The notes: generated from the sequence alone by a model not told the origin. 64,000 nucleotides of DNA from Nissolia schottii (GCA_003254905.1 QANU01098975.1:687138-751137); one strand, 5' to 3'; numbered from the stretch's first letter, positions 1 through 12,800 are shown. Numbers and translations are program-made.

Positions 1-1749
1 AGGAACACTGGAATCTCTGGGACCGGTACCTCGTCTTTCCTAGGTTCAATTACGCTCTTTAAATCATTTAGGTGATGCCCATCTAGTTATCTACAGCCGC
101 CCTACTGTACCTAGTGACGACTGAATCCTCATGATGCGTTCACATATTCATATAATATACATTTCTTAGATAATATGACATGTAATACACAACACATAAA
201 CATAATCATAATCATAGATTGAAACTACAGTGTATCAATGCTTTTCTGAAAACACCCACTTTCTGTCAGAAATTAGTGATCAGCAAGACCTTACCCTAGG
301 TTTTTGATAGCTCTAAGATCATTTTTCATGCTTAGAAATTCTGGTTTTGACCCCAAAATCCCGCAATGGTTGTTTTACCCTTTTTTTCCCAAAATACTAT
401 TTTTCACCTGTAAATCCCTATTTTCTTAGGAATTTTAGTTCTCAAAAACCCGACGGACTCAAGACTTGGCCCTAAGGTTTTTGATAGTTCTAAACCCATA
501 TTTTCTGAAAATAACCCAGTTTTTCAGTTCCAAAACTCAAAATTTCCGTTTTGCCCTTGTTTGCCCAGAAACGTTTTTATCTGTTTTGCGGAGAAATTCA
601 TCGGAAACTCCAAAAATCACAAAACTTGACATCCCCACTCAATTTTTCGTGTAAATTTAAAAAATAACATTAGTTTTTCTAGATAAAATTCCCAGCATAC
701 AGTTCTTCCCAAAAACGTGATATATTCCAATTTCAAGCTTAGGTCTACCTAAATTCTGACAGAGTCACAGATAACACCAGCAGTTTCCAGACAAATATCA
801 ACAACATATATATAATCAAAATCACATATAAAACATCCTAACATCATACTTCATCTAGAATTAAACCACATAGACAGTGGAGAGGTCAGTTTACCCACTT
901 GTACGCTTGTTGCAAACGGTTCCAAGAGTCTGCGCGGAATCCTAGCTTGCTTTGATGCTCCAAGCTCTTCCTATGGTAGGTGTATGGAAGCTTTCTTTAG
1001 GAAGACTAAGAAAAATCTCTGAGGTTAAGGTTAGGGAAGTTAAGTCTAGGTTTTGTGCAGTGAAGTTTTTGCGTCAGTGTTTTGACAGGGTAAGGATTGA
1101 GTGTGTAAGCAGACAGAGTTTTGCTAAGGTTTCTTCTCCTATGTCATATTTTTGAAAGAACTCATGGCTATTTATAGGCAAAACCACGAAATTCCCTTTC
1201 TCAAAATGCTCTTGGGCTAAATTTCCATTTTGCCCTTATATATGATGACTCATGTTGCTTAGTCATATGCTTAGTCACCTAGTCATTATTAGGTTTGAAG
1301 ATTGACTTGCTACATGGAGCATTAATGGCCATGCATCCTTTGTGTCTCTTGGCAAAATTTGTGGCCAAGAATTTTAGGCTAAATACTGATGAATTTTGAC
1401 CAGGTTTGGTCGTTACTGGTTCAGGTACTTCGTGTACGGGTTTCTTAAAAATATTTCGATCACATCCTTGTAATCTACTAATTTTTCTAGTAAGGGAATA
1501 GGGTTAGTCTAAGGTATTTGTAACTTTTTCCTCTGTAAGGGTACGTTTTCCAGAGACCTTAGACACTCCACTAAACTCTGATGGCTACAAGGAATTAATC
1601 TAGCGTCTGCAAAATTTTCCAAAATCGAGCAGAATTATTTCTACAGACATTTTTTTGTCAAGGATTTGTGTGTCAGGTTTCTTGTCTAAACATTCTTGTA
1701 TCTTCATTTATTTTGCGAAATCTCTACAAGGAAAAAGCGGGATGTTACA
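1..1749 (-). mobile_element. Gypsy-type long LTR, left part cut by window edge
   Basis: The right boundary is the typical LTR terminus GGGATGTTACA ending at 1749, the inverse of TGTAACATCC seen at the start of other LTRs here. A TATA-like box reads on the minus strand at 1169-1178 (CTATAAATAG), about 570 bp from the LTR start, the same spacing as in the copy ending at 58017, so the sense strand is minus. The stretch near 95-140 (tail TCCTCATGATGC) recurs at 22.7, 56.6 and 59.95 kb in other LTRs. Short ORFs here have no recognisable domains. Whether this is a solo LTR or part of a full element cannot be seen. Confidence 0.75.
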
Positions 1750-2394
1750 ATTAGCATTTTTCTTGTAATGATGTCTCATGAGTTAGGATGCAATTGTTCA
1801 CTTGCATTCTCTCATCAAGTATAAATATCCCCTATTATCAAACACTTTCTGGACTTTTAGTTACTTGATGCATTGTGAGAGTGTCTGAGCTAAAAAAATT
1901 AGTTATTCAGAATTTTTTAAGTAAGAGAGTAAGGAAGTCTCTTATTATTGCTAAACAACTAGATTTTCAGAAGTTTTATTCTATCCTGATAAAGTATTGT
2001 ATCAACTCTTAACAGTTACGTGCTGGAGCGAATATCTCTATAACAATTCACTGTGCCTTCAAATCACAATATTCAAATTCTTGATCATCTTTTACATCAT
2101 ATTTTCTTAACATAGTATATCGTTTAGAGACTAAATTAATTCTTTTCGAGGATTAAAATGTAGTTTTATTCTATAAAGAAAAAAATTATAAAAATTGGAT
2201 CCTCTAGAAATTCATGGAGGACCGGATGGAAACAAACGGGCCAATTCCATCCTCAAATTATCTGGTCCCTCTCTCGAGAAGCATCTAGTGTCTAGACACA
2301 ACACACAACACCCTTGGACTTCGTGATTCCATCCTATTCTGTCCAATTATTAACCTACGTGCCAATAACTCATTGATCAATTTTCATTAAATGA
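1750..2394. other. Intergenic, possible old LTR leader remnant
   Basis: AT-rich sequence without a coding frame. Around 1819 there is AAGTATAAATATCCCC followed by a leader-like stretch to about 2105, which resembles the promoter/R region of a plus-strand LTR, but no termini or duplication were found. The remainder is upstream sequence of the PSII 5 kDa gene. Confidence 0.35.
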
Positions 2395-2460
2395 GATAAG
2401 ATATTGCACTGTCTGTCCTACCACCACGTCGTCTTTTGTGGTTTACTTCCCATAAATATA
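2395..2460 (+). promoter_or_regulatory. Putative light-type promoter of the PSII 5 kDa gene
   Basis: A GATAAG I-box (2395-2400), a CACGTC G-box-like element (2425-2430) and a TATA-like CATAAATATA (2451-2460) lie 80-150 bp before the start codon. I-box plus G-box is the common arrangement of light-regulated photosynthesis genes. This rests on motif matching only. Confidence 0.4.
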
Positions 2461-2541
2461 TATTCATTCTATGATCCTTGCCTGCACTATAGAACGTGGC
2501 AAGGAGACTTAGCTTAGGAACGCGGATAAAACATTGTAGAA

Positions 2542-3045
2542 ATGGCATCAATCGCCACCGTGACAACAGCCACAATCCTTGGTGGCACAGCCGTCACAAA
2601 CCACCGATCTCCGGTTGCAGCGATGCAGAGGAGGAGGCTTGTTGTGGCCAATGCTTCCAAAGGAGTTGAAGGGGAAAAGATGGTCAGTTATCCCATATAC
2701 TTATTTCGTGCCTATATGCATCAAATACTATTACTTAAGACATTATTTTATGCGATATTAATTTTTTAAACTAAACGATAAGATTTTTTATTTTATTAAT
2801 TATTTTTTTATGCATTGTCTAAAACAGATTCTTTTATCTAAGATAAAATTTATTCAATCTTCTTAAATTAAAGGATCTTGATTAAAATTATTATAGTTAT
2901 TTAAATATATAATTTTTTATTGAATACTATTTTATAAATTATTATATTTACTTATTGCACTGTGTTATTTTTAATAGTTATGTGCATCCTCGTGCAACAT
3001 AGGTCAGTTATGATAACGGTGACAAGGGAAGGAGGAAATTGATGT

Positions 3046-3080
<35 letters not shown>

Positions 3081-3197
3081 TGCTCCGTTGCTGGGACTGC
3101 AGTGGCTGATGAGCCTAAACCGGGTACATCTGAAGCCAAGAAAAAGTATGCCCCTGTTTGTGTGACTATGCCCACGGCTAGGATTTGTCGCAAGTGA
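2542..3197 (+). CDS. Photosystem II 5 kDa protein, chloroplast precursor (nuclear PsbTn), two exons
   Basis: Exons are 2542-2682 and 3003-3197; the 320-bp intron is phase 0 with GT...AG ends, giving 111 residues. The N-terminal ~45 residues are rich in Ala, Thr, Ser and Arg (chloroplast transit peptide). They are followed by a basic stretch (GDKGRRK), a hydrophobic thylakoid-transfer segment with ten consecutive Ala codons (GCT x10, 3048-3077), [10 protein letters not shown] ending in an Ala-X-Ala site, and a mature peptide of about 28 residues starting near DEPKPGT. The mature part keeps the two Cys of the family, in [18 protein letters not shown] at the C-terminus. This small protein belongs to the PSII lumenal periphery. 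The start is the first ATG in frame with the transit peptide. A 10-bp repeat GGTCAGTTAT spans both splice sites. Assignment is strong; the exact processing sites are inferred. Confidence 0.93.
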
Positions 3198-3681
3198 GGG
3201 GGGAGCTTGAGTGTTTTTGTATACTTCTCTGTTTGATTGGATTTGGACCATGGGAGTTGTAATGTTTTGATCTGATTTTCCTCTCTATACTAGCTGTTCA
3301 CAAAATGGGTCATTAACTTTGCCTATTTTCTCGGGGTTTTGACATTTAGGTATATTTGGGGGTTCTAAATATATGGGCTAGAATGAAAAATTACGAAAGT
3401 ATGAGGCAAATTTCTGAAATCGCCACTGTGCAAGGTAATTTCAGAAAATTAAAAAAAAAAAAGATCTAAAATCGCAACACCTTGTTTACATCTCTTTACA
3501 TTTTAAATTTTTTTTATTAAAACGACGTAGTTTTGCTTTTTTTTTTTTTTAAAAAAAAAAACATGACCCGACCAGGTCTTCCAAACTAGGTTGAGTCATT
3601 AATTTTTATGAAAATCGGCTGGGTCACACTGAGTTTAGAATATGGCCAATCCAATGAGATAACATGCTCGGTCCCATGGTG
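3198..3681. other. 3' flank with possible MULE-like terminal sequence
   Basis: No gene is seen. At 3308-3480 the text GGGTCATTAACTTTG, then CTGAAATCGCCACTG and long A tracts resembles the terminal region of a Mutator-like element; related CTGAAATCGCCACCTG repeats flank the MULE transposase remnant at 62.4 kb. No target-site duplication was identified. Confidence 0.3.
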
Positions 3682-3910
3682 TAACATCCAGCTTTTTCTT
3701 AGCAAAGATTTCGCAAAACAAATACATATATAAGCCCTCGATGTATGTTAGAAGTGGGAACCACAAATTCTTATACTAAAACGCTTGTAAAGGCAATAGT
3801 TCACAATTTTGCGAAATTTTGCAGACACCGAATTAATTGCCTTTCTTTACCGGGATTTAACGATGTATCAAAGGTATTCGTATAGAACACTCTTGTGAAA
3901 CTAAATATAT
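3682..3910 (+). mobile_element. Truncated start of a Gypsy-type LTR
   Basis: It begins TGTAACATCC, as the sense starts of the other long LTRs do, and contains an 'AGACACCGAATT...' stretch comparable to their U3. Similarity fades by about 3.9 kb and no matching terminus was found, so it is a fragment. Confidence 0.45.
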
Positions 3911-4431
3911 GAATACCTTAGATTGACTTAAATTCCAAATCACATTTTCCTGTCTGAATGCCTAGGCACAACAGGTAGATGATTTCAGTGAAAGTATGTT
4001 CCCACAAAATAACAAAAATGTTACATTTACACCTAATTTTATATACCCAGACATACAACATTAATAATGCACAATATTTATTCTCATGAGCGCATAAACA
4101 TTATAAACTTACAGATGATATTCTCAATTATACTTAATTAAGTGCACAAACATTACGGGTATTAAAACACAAATTTTATGTACATAAATATAGGGTGCAT
4201 GTATGGTGTGTATTTTTTGGTGTACGTGTAACAATACTCACAAAATAATTTATACATGTATGTTGCGGCAATATCAGGTTGCTTTGTCTATAGTGAATAC
4301 TGAATAGAGCCTGCATGTTGCATTATAGTAGTTAGTGATTCTTATTTGCTTCTGTTGCCATATATATTTACATTTATTGTGCAGCTGCTATAGCCTATAG
4401 ATATTGTTTTTCCATAATTAGAATAGATAGC
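3911..4431. other. AT-rich intergenic with TGCACAAACATT motifs
   Basis: No coding frame is seen. Words such as GTGCACAAACATT occur at 4143-4156 with variants near 4070, the same word family that is dense at 55.4-55.7 and 63.3-63.97 kb. Otherwise unremarkable. Confidence 0.35.
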
Positions 4432-7400
4432 TGTTAGGAGGAGGAAAATCAGCATTGTTATCAGCCTAGAATTTTACTAAATCAGTTTAGAAATCCCTGT
4501 AAATCTATCCTCGTCTCCCTGTAAATCTGCCCAGATTTCAACCCATGATCTTTGTACTTTATATGTTGAATGCAAAGTCTGCCAAAGGGAGCAGCCATTC
4601 AGATTGAACATTTGATATGGTAACAAAGCTTGGGTTTTAGAGCTTATGAAATTCATTCTTGGAATCTCTTCTTGGTTATAGGATCTTGTTAGAACATCTG
4701 GGTGTTGTCTTTGGTACTTTTGGGTACTTTCTAATTTCTTTCTTGGGTCATTTGGACTACAGTCTCACTGCAATTTCAATTTTTTTTTCTTTCTCATCTC
4801 TTGGTATCTTGCTATCTTTTTGACATGGATGGTAGCAATTATGATTTTTGTGTTAGATTCCAATTGTTTGTCACTGGAAAGGAGTTGTGGGGACAAATAG
4901 ATGGCGCCACAAAAGCGCCTACTGATGCTGCACAATTGGCTCAATGGAAAGTCAAGGATGCAAGGGTGATGTCTTGGATCACTACGTCTTGTGATCAAAC
5001 AAATCGTCCTTCGCTTAAGCCCATATAAAATTGCCAAAACTGTGGGAGTATTTGAAGAAGGTCTACAATCAAATAAAGTCAGCCAGACCAACGGGGGTTG
5101 GTACAAGTGGTAAGCGGCTTGGTATCACTTAAGCAAAGTCCCAAATTCGATACTTGTGAACGCAATTATTCCCGCTGAGAGACTCACCCGCCATAGCCAG
5201 GTGCGCGACCCGGATTGACCCGGATTAGTCAAGTCTAAGCCTTGGATACCAGGCAGACAACCTAAAAAAATAAAGTCAACCAGAAGATTTCAATTAGATT
5301 TCAATTAGAGTGTGAGATTGCTAATTACACTCAAGGCAACTTTGTCTATTCAGGAGTATTTTTCTGGTTGTCAAAATCTCTCTAGGTTGAATTTTTTGAC
5401 ATTGTGCTACAATTTCCAAATAATCTCTCTCTATTGTCTTGGTGTTCATGCGACTAGCCAAGAAGGTTAGTTTTTGAAGAAGCTGCAATTTGATTTTGAG
5501 AATGTTTGTTCCAATTTGATGAGCCGTGATCCTCCTCTTACCTTGGGTGGCCAGTTGCTTCGTGAAGAGTAGCACCTTCTTAGTCAAGCCAATCTAGAAC
5601 AAGACAAGCAGATTGCCACACGTGTGGCATTTGTGGTTCAAGGAAAAGGCAAGAGGTAGGGAAATGAGCAAGGTTCTGTGTTTTAGTTGTAAGAACCAAG
5701 GTCATATTGCAGCAAATTGTACCAAAAATTCTGCAATTACTTCAAAAAGTGCTCAATTTGGCTTCAAAATCATAAGATCACTGTATTTCAAGCCACTATT
5801 GACACGTTTGCTATTGATCAGATTGCAAATGTGGCCTCAACTGTACCAACAACTAATCAAAATGTTGCACTGTTAGTTCTAACTTTTGAAATAGTGTAGC
5901 AAACGATTATCACGACTTTTTCAACTTGGGGATTCAAGGTAATGGTAATTTTAAAACTAAGCATTGACTTATTGATTATGCAAAATCAAATCATATGGTC
6001 AGTTCAATCAACTTGCTGAAAATTTTTTGTCCGTATCATGGGTCAGAACAAATCCAGGTTGCTAATGGCAATATTATACATGTACCTATTTCTGTTGTTG
6101 AAGATGTTCCTCCTATTTTCAACAATGCTATTGTATTAACAGGACTTTCTGATAAGCTTTCAGTTGGACAATTAGTTGAAAATGACTATGATGTACATTT
6201 TTCTCCGTGATGGCTGATTTGTGCAGGATCAGGTGTTGGGGATTGTGATTGTGAAGTGGCCTAAAGTTGGACCACTCTTTCCTCTACACATTTCGATTCC
6301 TAGTCGTGTTGCTTTAACTTCTGTCGTTGTCAATAAAAGTGAAATGTGGCATGTTTGAGATATCTCAATTCTATTGTTTTGTCTCGCTTGTTCACCTCAA
6401 GTTTATTGAGAAACATTGATAAGATACCCTTGTCTCGTCTCTTTATTGATTGTTCTACTTGTTAATTAGAAAGAAGTAAAAATAGTCGTGAAACAAATGG
6501 TTTTGATATTATTCACAGTGATGTTTGGGGAATTTCTCCTGTTATTTCTCATGCACAATATAAATACTTTGTGACGTTCATTGATGACTTCAACTGATTT
6601 ACTTGGATTCATTTCCTTTGTTCTAAATTTGAGCTCTTTCAAGTTTTTAAAACATTTCTCACATATGTTAAACTCAATTTGCTTTTGTTATTAAGAGTTC
6701 TTTGATTTGATTATGGTGGAGAATACATGTCTAATGAATTTCATGATTTCTTGAATAAAAAAAAGGTATTCTCTCACTATGTTCTTGTCCATATACACCT
6801 CAACAAATTGGCATGGCAGAATGCAAAAAATCATCTTTTAGATGTGGTTCGTACTTTGTTACTTGAATCTTGAGTTTGACTTAAATTTTGGGTTGAAGCT
6901 TTATCTAAAGGAGTTTATCTAATTAGACGGTTGCCTTCTCAGACATTAAATCTGGATTCTCCTTACTTTTGCCTTTATCATAGATATCTTGATTTCAAGC
7001 ATTTGCATACCTTTGGTTGCGTTTGTTTTGTTCACTTGCCTTCCCATGAACATCACAAACCTTCTGGGCAATCTATTAAATGTGCTTTTGGGGGGGGGGG
7101 GTTACAACAATAATCACAAAGGTTTTGCTTGCTATGATCCTGGTTCTACAAGAATTTGGATATCTCATTATTATTATTATTTTTAAATCAATATTTCTTC
7201 CCAAGACATGTTTGCTCAACACTTGAAGTTGCTATTCTCCCAAATTTTGATGATGTTTTTCAGCAGTTCACGCTTGGATGTGTATCAATGGCATCCTCAC
7301 TTGCCCCTTCTAATCCAGCCCCTACAATTGATCCTGCCCCTAATGCACTGAGATGGGATACCCGAGTCTCTTGTCCTCCTCAATGATATCACTCTCAAAC

Positions 7401-8943
7401 ATCATTTATTAATAATTTGTCCACCGATTTGTCCATTTTAGTTCCATAACCATTCACAAGTAGCCAAAGATGAATGTTGGCAAAGAGCAATGCAGGAGGA
7501 ATTTAAGGCTCTTCAGGAGAATTAGACGTGAGACATTGTTCAATGTTCAACTAATGTCAAACCTACTGGATGTGAATTGGTTTACTCAATTAAACTTCAA
7601 TCTAATGGGTCTTTGGATTGTTACATGGCTCAGTTAGTTGCCTTGGGTCATTGACAAGAGACTGCCATTGACTATTAGGAGTTTTTCTTGTGGCCAAAAT
7701 GACTACAATGTGAACAATTCTTGCAATTGCTGCCTCACAAGGTTGGCCACTTCAACAATTTGATGTCAAAAATGCTTTTCTTCATGGTGGTCTCAAAAAG
7801 AAAATTTACATGATCTCTCTTTATGGTTTGTTTTACTCTTCTACTTCTAAAGTTTGTAAGTTGAATCCCTCTTTATATAGTATAAACAGGATCTTCGAGC
7901 ATGGTTCAAGAGGTTTCATTCTACTTTGCTTCAATTTAACCTTGTGCAAAACAAATATGACCCTTCATTATTTCTTTCAAAGACTACTATTGGAATAGTC
8001 CTTTGGTATATGTGGATGACTAGGACTGACTCTTTATTGATTACTCAGCTTCAGTAGCATCTTCAAGATTCTTTTCATATGAAGGACCTTGTTACCCTTA
8101 CTTATTTTCTGGGATTGGAAGTACACACTGACTCTTCTGACATTTTCTTACACCAAGATAAATACTTACACGATTTGATTATGTTAACTGATCTTCCAGA
8201 ATTTTCATCAAGTGAATGTTAAGTATCATGTTGACGAGGGCAAACAACTTTCAGATCCTTTGTTGTATCGACAACTGGTGGGTATCCTAAACTACTTAAC
8301 AATTACAAGGCTTGATATCTATTTTGCTATATAATAGTTTAGTCAATTTATGCACTCTCCAAGACATCTACACATGGTAATTGTTGTTCGTTGTATCGTC
8401 AGATATCTCAAGGGTGCTACTTGTTGTGGCTTATTCTTGCCTGATGGTTCTCCTATGTTCCTTGTTGCTTATTGTAATGCAGATTGGGCGGGTTGCCCTG
8501 GCACCTGTCTATTTGTCTCTAGTTAGTGCATGTTTCTTGGGAATTCTTTGATTTCATGGAAGAGTAAGAAACAAGATTGTGTCTTCAAGTCCTCTATTGA
8601 GTCAGAATATCGTGCTATGTGTGCTGCATGTTTCGAAATAACTTGGCATCGGGGATTATTGAATGAGCTAGGCTTTTCTTAGTTTGATCCCACCTCTCTT
8701 CATGCAGATAACACAAGTGCAATTCAAATTGCTACAAATATAGTCTATCACGAGCGTACTAAACACATTGAAGTGATTCCACTAAATTAGTTTAGAAATT
8801 CCTGTAAATCCTTCCTCACATCCTTGTAAATCTTCCTTCACATCCATGTAAATTTGCCCAAATATCAGCCCATAATGTTTGTACTTTACTCTATATATTG
8901 AATGCAAAGTCTGCCAAAGGGAGCAGACATTCAGGTTGAATAT
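4432..8943 (+). mobile_element. Decayed Ty1/Copia retrotransposon
   Basis: Short LTRs are recognisable at about 4432-4616 (start TGTTAG) and, 5'-truncated, at about 8783-8943; both share the stretch ending CTGCCAAAGGGAGCAG. A primer-binding site resembling initiator tRNA-Met (TGGTAACAAAGC, 4618-4629) follows the first LTR. In order: gag (from ~4825, with GKELWGQIDG), CCHC knuckle CFSCKNQGHIAANC (~5680-5720), decayed protease (~5965-6180), GAG-pre-integrase and integrase core (~6340-6760, IHSDVWG), integrase C-terminal part (~6931-7110), reverse transcriptase (~7460-8190, FDVKNAFLHGG and YVDD near 8006), RNase H (~8480-8780, NADWAG). Many stops and frameshifts are present, and a run of 12 G at 7090-7101 shifts frame. 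The RNase H end and the start of the 3' LTR are deleted. Non-functional. Confidence 0.85.
5088..5268 (+). mobile_element. tRNA-derived SINE with target-site duplication
   Basis: A 181-bp insert in the Copia gag region. The 5' part is tRNA-like, with a box-A-like GGTACAAGTGGTAAGCGG and, further on, a box-B-like ATTCGATAC. It is flanked by a 16-bp imperfect duplication, AATAAAGTCAGCCAGA (5072-5087) and AATAAAGTCAACCAGA (5269-5284). Length and start resemble Au-type plant SINEs; that family name is inference. A second copy lies at 9472-9657 on the other strand. Confidence 0.8.
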
Positions 8944-9456
8944 TTGGTAGCTTGTAATATGTTACTGACTTAAATATGCTTTGGTTTTCTGATAAATTTT
9001 TTAGAACTGGTTTTTGTCCAAACATTATAAATTACATGATTTTAATTACTGCTGTTAGTGAGATTCTGTTAATTGTTAATGTAGTTAAAGAGTAAGGAGT
9101 GTCATGTGAGCAATGTCATTTGAGCAAATGAAGAATGAAGTTGTCTCCAAATTATGACCCATCCACCATCTAAAATTGGGTTAAATAATGGGCTATGTGT
9201 TGGGTCAATTTGTTTTACTTACGTAACATTGTTGATGTAACATATGTCAGTGTGTAACAGAGTTTTAATAGCAACAAAGAAAAAAATTACGTAATTTATG
9301 ATATGTTTGGACTAAAATTAAAAAATAAAATAAAAATGAGGGACCTGAACCAAATTTTGGAAACTTGTTTGGACCAAAACATATTTAAAGCTTTAAAAGA
9401 ATTATATCTCATGTGATACTACTTGGGGGTTTATGTATAATCATTATACTTTGAGC
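8944..9456. other. AT-rich intergenic, no gene seen
   Basis: No coding frame, promoter or clear repeat boundary. Phrases such as GTTTGGACCAAAACATA recur imperfectly and may be very old transposon debris. Confidence 0.4.
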
Positions 9457-9471
9457 ATCGCTTTCATCTTT

Positions 9472-9657
9472 TTTTTTTAGGTTGCCTGCCTGGTATCCAA
9501 GGCATAGCCTTGACTAATCCGGGTCAACCCAAGTTACGTATCTTAGCCATGTCGGGTGAGTCTCCCAACGGGGATAACTGCGAACACAAGATCTCGAACT
9601 CAGGACCTTGCTTAAGCGATACCAGGCCACTTACCACTTGGACCAACCCCCCGTTGG
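9472..9657 (-). mobile_element. tRNA-derived SINE, second copy
   Basis: The reverse complement matches the SINE at 5088: CCAACGGGGGG start, tRNA-like boxes with GGTAAGTGGCCTGG and GAGTTCGAGATC, and a tail with CCAGGCAGGCAACC followed by a short A run (T run at 9470-9478 on +). Flanking duplication: ATCGCTTTCATCTTT (9457-9471) and ATCGCTCTCATCTTT (9659-9673). The box B here is better preserved than in the other copy. Confidence 0.8.
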
Positions 9658-9674
9658 TATCGCTCTCATCTTTG

Positions 9675-9899
9675 TCATGTACCTTTTTTATTCACTCGTG
9701 CTTCTTTTCCCCCTTTATTCACGGCCAAACTACGTTACAAAATAAAAGCAAGACAAAAAGTTCGCTCAACTATATTACTTGAAGTTATTGAATCAATTGC
9801 GTCTTCAAATTTTAGCGTGACATGAATATGCCCGTGCGGCTTGTTCTGAATAACTGATTTGGTGATTACAAATCATAACAACTTCACTCTTCCTTTTCT
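9675..9899. other. 3' flank of the polygalacturonase gene
   Basis: Non-coding stretch between the SINE and the stop codon of the minus-strand polygalacturonase; presumably its 3' untranslated region and terminator. No poly(A) signal could be fixed with confidence. Confidence 0.3.
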
Positions 9900-12800
9900 T
9901 CACAAAGAGCATTGAGGATAGAACTCTCCTCTGTTGGCATATCTAACATTCTCACATGTGGCGACGGCGCCGCCGCCGCTGCCTTCCGGTGTTAGAACCA
10001 CGTCTTGCAGATAGATTGCGCGGCAAGGAACCGTCTTGCTGCAGTCGAATTTGATTGCCACTTCTGAGGCACTTGTTCCTCTTATGTTTTGGTACACCAA
10101 ATTGCTCAATTGCACTGCTGATTCCTTCAATTTTCAGAAAGATGGTTGTGATTATGATGAATTTCATGCAGTGCTAGGAAAAAGGAAAGAAAAAAAAATT
10201 GTTCCCTCTGAAGGGAGGGAAAATTACCTGCTCTTCACATGGTTCTTTCTGATCACAGTAGTTTTGATCTATAATTATGGGATTGGTCACATTTTCCATT
10301 GCTATGTTCGTAAATTTGATGTTTTTTGCATAACCAGAACCTCCCTGTGTTAATATTGAATGGAAATGTATAAGATACCATAACAAAACTAATATCTTTC
10401 AAAATAAGTACTCTTGTAATGTCATAAGTTGCATATAGTGAATTTTAAGAACATCTAATTTTTTTGGTGACAACCGACGTTGTGTACCGGCATTAAGGGA
10501 TGTTATGGTAACGTCAAGTTGTAATAGACTTTACTCTTCTTTTGTTAGAGAGTTTTGAGCGTTTCTCAATTGTAAAATAAAGATATTTGTATGAAAGGAA
10601 TCTTTTACAGCAATCATGTAAATACTAGTTAATACTTTGTAAGTTAAGATACAGAAAATATTATATGACTTTTTTGGCATTGCGCATAAAAAATTTGGCG
10701 GGGTAAATGTCATGCAATTCCACTTGAAACAAATGAGAGAGTTGATTTGCTGGTTCTAATTAGTTAAGGAGGAGAGACAGAAGGAAGTTGAACTGCACAA
10801 TTTTTAAAATAAAAAAAATGCGTTTGACTTTTTTGAAGAAGGTTAAGATTTGGTGGATTGTTCAAACGTGCCAAACCTAGTTAGTTGAATTGTTGGAGGG
10901 TCAAATTTTGTTAAGTTATAATCCACCAGATTAAACTTGTCACACGGAATGTTGGCCCAAAGATAGAATCTTACAAAGTTGAAAGTTGCAAACCTTGTGA
11001 GCACTATTGCCCCCTTCTAATCACTGGTCAACTTCCCAATGTGATAGTCTTAATTGTGCCTAAGATTTGGCAATTTAATCAAATTGTCCTTCAATTAATC
11101 TTTTATATATTCCTTGCTATGTTATGCAAAGCCTTTATTCCGAACCATTTCAAAATGTTATATTTTCAGTTGCTGAGTGCCAAATGGCAAAAAGACCAAA
11201 CACTTACCTGCCAAGTCTTTATTCTCACTCCATTAGTCGTTCCCTTTAATGTGGCTCTGTTCACTACCACGTTGGAGACTTGTGCTTCTGAGTTACCGGC
11301 TCCCAAGCTTCCAATGCTGCAAAATATTAATTCAACATCAACATTTTTAAGTTTTAACCAATCAATAAAAAAAATTGGCCTAAACAAAGCTGCAGCTTAG
11401 ATTTGTTCTTTTTTAGTAAATAATTAATTTATCATAACATTTTTATTTTAACATAAAATGGTCTTAAAGAAAATTTGACTTTGATTTTGTCTAAACATTT
11501 TAAAATTGACATTAATTTAATCCTAATTTAATGACCAAACTTGACCGATGTCAAATTTTAATTTTTTAAAACTAAATTAATATAAAAAAGATTTTTAGGA
11601 CCAAATTCGCTTGAGAATAAAATTTTTAAGACTAATTTTTTTTGGGTTTAAACCTGATTCCGTGTCCGGGTCCACAAGTGATACCTGTAGCACGAACATT
11701 TTGAGAACCACTTACTATTGAAATACAGTCATCACCTTCAAAAAAAATAATAAAAAATTAGACTTCAATTTTTATAATTTCTTGCTTTGATGAGAATTTT
11801 ATTTACCTAAAAATGTTATATGTATCACAATATTTGGACAACTCTCTCACCAAAATATGGGTTTCACCACGGAGAGAGAAAATGTGAGTAGAGTGAGACC
11901 CATGTTTTTACCAAAGAGTTGTTCAAAATGTTATCCAAATGTTATCGTACATTTAACATTCTTCTTATTTATTTACCGGTGGCAATAACACTGTTGCTTA
12001 TGATTATATTTTGTGTCTCTGTGACGTGAATTCCATCAGTGTTAGGGCTATCCCCTGGCGCTGTGACCACAAGATTTGATGCTGTAACGTTGGAGCATTT
12101 CTGGAATCTAACATGCATTTGTTGTGCATTTTTGAACCTTATGTTTTCCACTCTCAAGTTGTTGCATTCATTGAAAATCACAGCCTAATTAAGCAACAAA
12201 ATTTTCCAGAAATTAAGTAAAGTCTGTAATAAGGAATACTAAAATTCTTGATTTATATGAATATTATTAACTTACAGTTGGTGCTGCTTTACATGGCTGT
12301 GATAGTGAAACAACAGAAGAAAAGCAAAGAAATCAAGGTTAGTGTTGATAATCACAAAAATAAAAAATATAAACGAAAATGAGAAGAAAACCTTAGCTAT
12401 GAATATTTATTTATATGTTGGTTTGGTTCGTTAAAGTCATTAGGAATAATCTAATGACGAGAGATTTAAATAATACGTATGAGGTTAGAAGTTTAAATCT
12501 CAATACCACGGATATAAAAAAAATATATTGGTTCATTAAAAATCGAAAGCCACCACATTACTCACAAGACTTGTGTTAATTTTGCAAGAATTCGGCCACC
12601 AAATCTGCCCATTGCCATTGATGGTGCCACCACCATCGACTCTGAGACTCGTAACATTATCAAACAAGATCCAGAGTCGTCTATCATTTTCGTAGGCTGA
12701 AATTTTAGGCCATGCTCTGATTCTTCCATATATCTAACATGATCATGAACCAAGGAGAACGTGACAATAATCACAATGAATTACTTCTTAACAACATGGG

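Noticed and set aside
5088-5268. A tRNA gene at the SINE
   Set aside because: Only box-like motifs remain, no cloverleaf, and the 181-bp unit has TSDs and a second copy; it is a SINE.
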